Positions 13,390-16,282 of a stretch of DNA of 16,282 nucleotides are shown one piece after another; the stretch's first letter is position 1, and each line of letters begins with the position of its first letter. Under the pieces are notes generated by a model, which was given only the letters and a program-made list of their open reading frames with translations, was not told the DNA's origin and searched no databases. The position numbers and the translations under genes were made by a program. The DNA lies in NCBI GenBank assembly GCA_003514205.1, contig DORQ01000316.1, forward strand, positions 2,405 to 18,686, read 5' to 3'. Source of the DNA: Acidimicrobiaceae bacterium (GTDB lineage Bacteria > Actinomycetota > Acidimicrobiia > Acidimicrobiales > Microtrichaceae).

Positions 13390-15483
13390 ATGAGTACAAA
13401 TCCTGAAATTGAGTCTGAGCAGCGCTATATCGATGCCGCGTACGAGCGGCTAGAGCACTCTCGGTCAGTGGCGCGAGCCTTGGCGGATCAGCGAGTCATC
13501 GGGCCAGGAGGCACGTTCCAAGCGCGATACGAAAGCGATGTGATCGTCGAACAGGCCGCACAGCGACTCGCGGCGTTGGAACTCGGCGATCAATCGTTGT
13601 GCTTCGGTCGAATCGATTTTGAGGAAGACGACGAGCGGTTCTATATCGGCCGCATTGCAGTGTCGAGCGAGACCAGTGATGTCTTGGTGGTGGATTGGCG
13701 GGCTCCGATCGCGGAACCTTTCTACCGTGCGACCGGCAGGGAACCAATGGGGCTGCGGCGACGCCGGCATTTCGCCTCGCAAGGCCCCACGCTTCGTGGC
13801 ATTGATGACGAGCTCTTTGGTGATGCAGCCGCTGGCCTTGAACACGGAACGGTGCAAGGCCAGGGTGCCCTCATCGCGGCATTGGAGGAAGCCCGGTCCG
13901 GGAAGCTGGGCGACATCGTCGCGACCATTCAGAGCGAGCAGGATGAGATCATTCGAGCGCCCCTCCAGGGCGTGCTGATTGTTCAAGGCGGTCCCGGCAC
14001 CGGCAAGACCGTCGTGGCCTTGCACCGAGCTGCCTACCTTCTCTACACCCACCGTTTTCCGCTAGAAGGTCAAGGCGTTCTTGTCATCGGACCGAACCGA
14101 CTCTTCCTTTCCTATATCGAGCAGGTGCTGCCCAGTCTGGGGGAGGCGGGGGTGGAGATTTCGGTGCTGGCTGATCTCGTGCCGAACATCCGAGCCACCG
14201 ATGTTGACGCCCCTGCTGTCGCCACGTTGAAGGGCGATCTACGAATGTGCAAGTTGCTCGCACGGGCGGTCAAGGACCGGCAGCGACGCCTGCCCGCAAC
14301 CGCAACCATTCCGTGGGGCGTGCAGGTCATTCGTGTGACCGTCGAAGAATCTGAGCAGATCATTCATTCGGCCCGCCGCCGCTCGAGGGCCCACAACGCC
14401 GGGCGACGCATTGTCGAACAGGAATTGTTCCAACTGCTCGGCAGCAAATTCACCGAACCAACGGAAGCCGACGTTGCGCGTGATCGGCTTCGTTCGCTGC
14501 CAGAGGTCCGCGAGATCCTTGAGCGGATGTGGCCGGTCCTCACCCCGGCGCAACTGCTTAACGACCTGATGGGGTCAATGGCATTGCTGCGGTCCGCCGG
14601 ATCGCGGTGGTGTTCTTCTGAGGAGCTTCGGCTTCTCCACCGAACTCGGGCGGAGAATCCAGCAAAGACGATCTGGTCCTCCAATGATGTTCCTCTGCTG
14701 GATGAAGCGCTTGAGCTTCTTGGCCCACGGCCAGGTCATGCCAAGGATGATTCGATTCGGACCTACGGTCACATCGTCGTGGACGAGGCCCAGGATCTGT
14801 CGGCAATGGAACTCAGGGTCATCGATCGCCGATCGTTGAGTGGGTCCATGACGATCGTTGGCGACATAGCTCAAGCCACTGCCGCCGGGGGACACTCGAC
14901 CTGGGAAGAGATCCTCGCTCACCTTCCCGACAAACGAGAGCCCCGCCGGGCCGAGTTGCTGGTTGGGTATCGCGTTCCGGCGCCCTCGATGCGACTTGCG
15001 GCCCGTGTGCTGAGTTTGGCTGCTCCGGGATTAGCTCCACCACGCAGTATTCGCGAGGCCGGAGCTGAGCCGATCCTCGAACGCACCAGTCCGCAGGAGT
15101 TCAACGCCGACCTCGCGCGCGCCGTGAGGCGAGAACTTGATGAGGTTGGCTCGGGCTCTCTGGCGATCATCTGCGCGTCGAGTTGGATCGATCGAGTGGA
15201 ACAATCACTTGCGGCGAACGGACTGGATTTTGGCCAGGCGCATCGAGGGAGATTTGATCATCAGCTGACAGTTGCGCCGGTCAGGTTAGTGAAGGGACTG
15301 GAATTGGATTCCTGCATCGTCCTTGATCCTGAGACCATTCTCGAAGAGGAATACCGAGGGGCGCAGTCGCTGTACGTAGCGCTCACCCGAGCGACCAAAC
15401 GGCTCAGCATCTTGCATCATCGAGAACTGCCAGAAGTCCTTCGCTCCGAGGTCAGTTCGTCAATATCGCAGAATTCGTCCTAA
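13390..15483 (+). CDS. helD: HelD-type RNA polymerase-recycling ATPase (UvrD/Rep-like)
   Basis: The 697-residue protein is a superfamily I helicase-like ATPase. The N-terminus has two helices (8-34 and 45-65) with a Gly-rich turn, matching the antiparallel coiled coil that HelD inserts into the RNA polymerase secondary channel. LCFGRIDF (70-77), VDWRAPIAEPFY (101-112) and the basic GLRRRRHF (121-128) are typical of actinobacterial HelD. Motor elements are a Q-like motif (QSEQDEIIRAP), Walker A GGPGTGKT (200-207), Walker B VDEAQD (464-469), GDIAQAT (491-497), VGYRVP (525-530), VKGLELD (634-640) and motif VI LYVALTRATKRL (661-672). Characterised homologues remove stalled RNA polymerase from DNA, and Streptomyces HelR relates to rifamycin tolerance. 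The frame is open to 13255, inside divergent hemE, but ATG 13390 matches the family N-terminus. Confidence 0.88.
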   Translation: MSTNPEIESEQRYIDAAYERLEHSRSVARALADQRVIGPGGTFQARYESDVIVEQAAQRLAALELGDQSLCFGRIDFEEDDERFYIGRIAVSSETSDVLVVDWRAPIAEPFYRATGREPMGLRRRRHFASQGPTLRGIDDELFGDAAAGLEHGTVQGQGALIAALEEARSGKLGDIVATIQSEQDEIIRAPLQGVLIVQGGPGTGKTVVALHRAAYLLYTHRFPLEGQGVLVIGPNRLFLSYIEQVLPSLGEAGVEISVLADLVPNIRATDVDAPAVATLKGDLRMCKLLARAVKDRQRRLPATATIPWGVQVIRVTVEESEQIIHSARRRSRAHNAGRRIVEQELFQLLGSKFTEPTEADVARDRLRSLPEVREILERMWPVLTPAQLLNDLMGSMALLRSAGSRWCSSEELRLLHRTRAENPAKTIWSSNDVPLLDEALELLGPRPGHAKDDSIRTYGHIVVDEAQDLSAMELRVIDRRSLSGSMTIVGDIAQATAAGGHSTWEEILAHLPDKREPRRAELLVGYRVPAPSMRLAARVLSLAAPGLAPPRSIREAGAEPILERTSPQEFNADLARAVRRELDEVGSGSLAIICASSWIDRVEQSLAANGLDFGQAHRGRFDHQLTVAPVRLVKGLELDSCIVLDPETILEEEYRGAQSLYVALTRATKRLSILHHRELPEVLRSEVSSSISQNSS

Positions 15484-15511
15484 GCCAAGCTCAGACTGAT
15501 AGGAAGAAGTC

Positions 15512-15865
15512 GTGCCCATCACTCCTCCACGGTTGCGAGAAGGTCAAGAGCCTGATCCACGGTTTACCTTGGCCAACGAACGGACCTTTCTCGCTTGGAA
15601 TCGAACTGCGCTCGGCTCCGTGGTTGCTGGTTTGGCGGTTTCGCACCTCTTGGCACCTGATGATGGGGCAGTGGGTGCAAAGGTTGCTGGCACGGTCCTC
15701 ATGATTGTGGGTGCGGTGATCTCGGTGTTGAGCTTTCGGACTTGGATTCGCGCACAGCACGCGCTGCGAACCGGCCAGCCACTTCCCCATACCGTGGCGA
15801 TACCGCTGGTCGCGTTGGCCACTGCCGGGGTTGGACTCTTCGCGGCGGCGTTCAGTCTGTGGTGA
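15512..15865 (+). CDS. DUF202 / YidH-family small membrane protein
   Basis: The 117-residue protein has the DUF202 signature DPRFTLANERTFLAWNRTALG (15-35) followed by three membrane helices (about 29-48, 55-75 and 94-116). The family includes E. coli YidH and YidG and its biochemical role is not established. The GTG at 15512 has AGGAAG (15501-15506) 5 nt upstream. It begins 28 nt after the HelD stop, with no terminator between, so it is probably co-transcribed. Confidence 0.9.
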   Translation: MPITPPRLREGQEPDPRFTLANERTFLAWNRTALGSVVAGLAVSHLLAPDDGAVGAKVAGTVLMIVGAVISVLSFRTWIRAQHALRTGQPLPHTVAIPLVALATAGVGLFAAAFSLW

Positions 15866-15916
15866 GCGGGCGTTACTACTTCGCGGCGGGCGATACTTGC
15901 CGACCTGTGGTGGGCG

Positions 15917-16255
15917 ATGATTGAGCCAGGTTGGGTAGATGACGGGTCAGCAGCGGAACGCACCTCAGCAGCTTGGACTCGTACGGCGCTGAGTTGGGGT
16001 GGCGCTGGGCTTGGGATCTTTCGATACTTCGTTACCGATCATCTGTGGTGGGGTCTCGCAATTGGGGGCCCGATGGTGTTGGCTGGGGCCGCCATGCTTG
16101 GTGCCGCAAGCCATCGCTATGTGAACGCTCGGCGTTGGAGTAGCGGTGAGGCGATGGCGAGCCAACGGTTGGTGCCAATCGTTGCAGCGATTTGTATGGT
16201 GGCCTGTTGGGCTACCGTGCTCGCAGAGGTAGCAAGGATCGTTGTCGATCGTTGA
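15917..16255 (+). CDS. Second DUF202 / YidG-like small membrane protein
   Basis: The 112-residue protein is a diverged DUF202 member: AAERTSAAWTRTALSW (12-27) corresponds to the ANERTFLAW.RTAL signature, followed by three hydrophobic helices (about 23-40, 43-66 and 84-108). It lies 51 nt after the first DUF202 gene and in the same reading frame, so only the TGA at 15863-15865 separates them. The ATG at 15917 is the first ATG in the frame after that stop; its ribosome binding site (GGTGGG) is weak, so translation may depend on coupling to the upstream gene. A tandem pair of this kind also occurs in E. coli (yidH, yidG). The remaining 27 bases to the window end hold nothing I can call. Confidence 0.85.
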   Translation: MIEPGWVDDGSAAERTSAAWTRTALSWGGAGLGIFRYFVTDHLWWGLAIGGPMVLAGAAMLGAASHRYVNARRWSSGEAMASQRLVPIVAAICMVACWATVLAEVARIVVDR

Positions 16256-16282
16256 GCGCGGGTCGCCGGGGTGCTGCCCGCC

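Noticed and set aside
16258..16281. Possible terminator stem GCGGG/CCCGC at the right edge
   Set aside because: Only 5 bp with a 14-base loop and no T-tract within the window.

Overview
This is an ordinary-looking chromosomal segment, about 58-60% GC by eye, from a high-GC Gram-positive bacterium. The best guess is Actinobacteria, perhaps Acidimicrobiia; this is inferred from gene families (actinobacterial-type HelD, heme enzymes next to Lnt, GTG starts, short intergenic gaps), not from a marker gene. I saw no rRNA, tRNA, CRISPR array, insertion sequence or phage gene. Coding density is very high and no gap exceeds about 110 bases.

Left part (1-2273). A truncated lipoprotein gene runs off the left edge on the minus strand, 3 nt downstream of a tesB-type acyl-CoA thioesterase. 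Divergent from these are a GtrA-like membrane protein and a small class I methyltransferase, overlapping by 1 nt.

Surface-glycan-like block (2267-5920, minus strand). A GT4 glycosyltransferase, a class I SAM methyltransferase, a prenyltransferase/squalene-cyclase-like alpha-barrel protein and a small membrane-anchored protein form a tight operon (1-nt gaps or short overlaps). Its last gene overlaps the convergent methyltransferase by 7 nt and ends in an 18-bp tandem repeat encoding a DSDPAT-like tail. The job of this block is not known to me; assembly or modification of an envelope glycoconjugate is the natural inference. It is the best candidate for an undescribed pathway here.

Middle (5921-8512). 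dtd (D-aminoacyl-tRNA deacylase) is transcribed divergently from the glycosyltransferase. It converges on a large secreted protein of unknown function with a Thr/Pro linker and a strongly basic Lys-rich tail. A near-perfect bidirectional terminator hairpin separates the two.

Heme-lipoprotein operon (8513-13312, minus strand). hemE, a ferrochelatase, a hemY-type porphyrinogen oxidase and an apolipoprotein N-acyltransferase (Lnt) are chained by three consecutive 4-nt start/stop overlaps. The Lnt has Ser in place of the catalytic Cys, the most surprising residue-level observation in the window.

Right part (13390-16255, plus strand). A HelD-type RNA-polymerase-recycling ATPase, divergent from hemE, is followed by two tandem DUF202 small membrane proteins (YidH/YidG type) that lie in the same reading frame, split by one stop codon.
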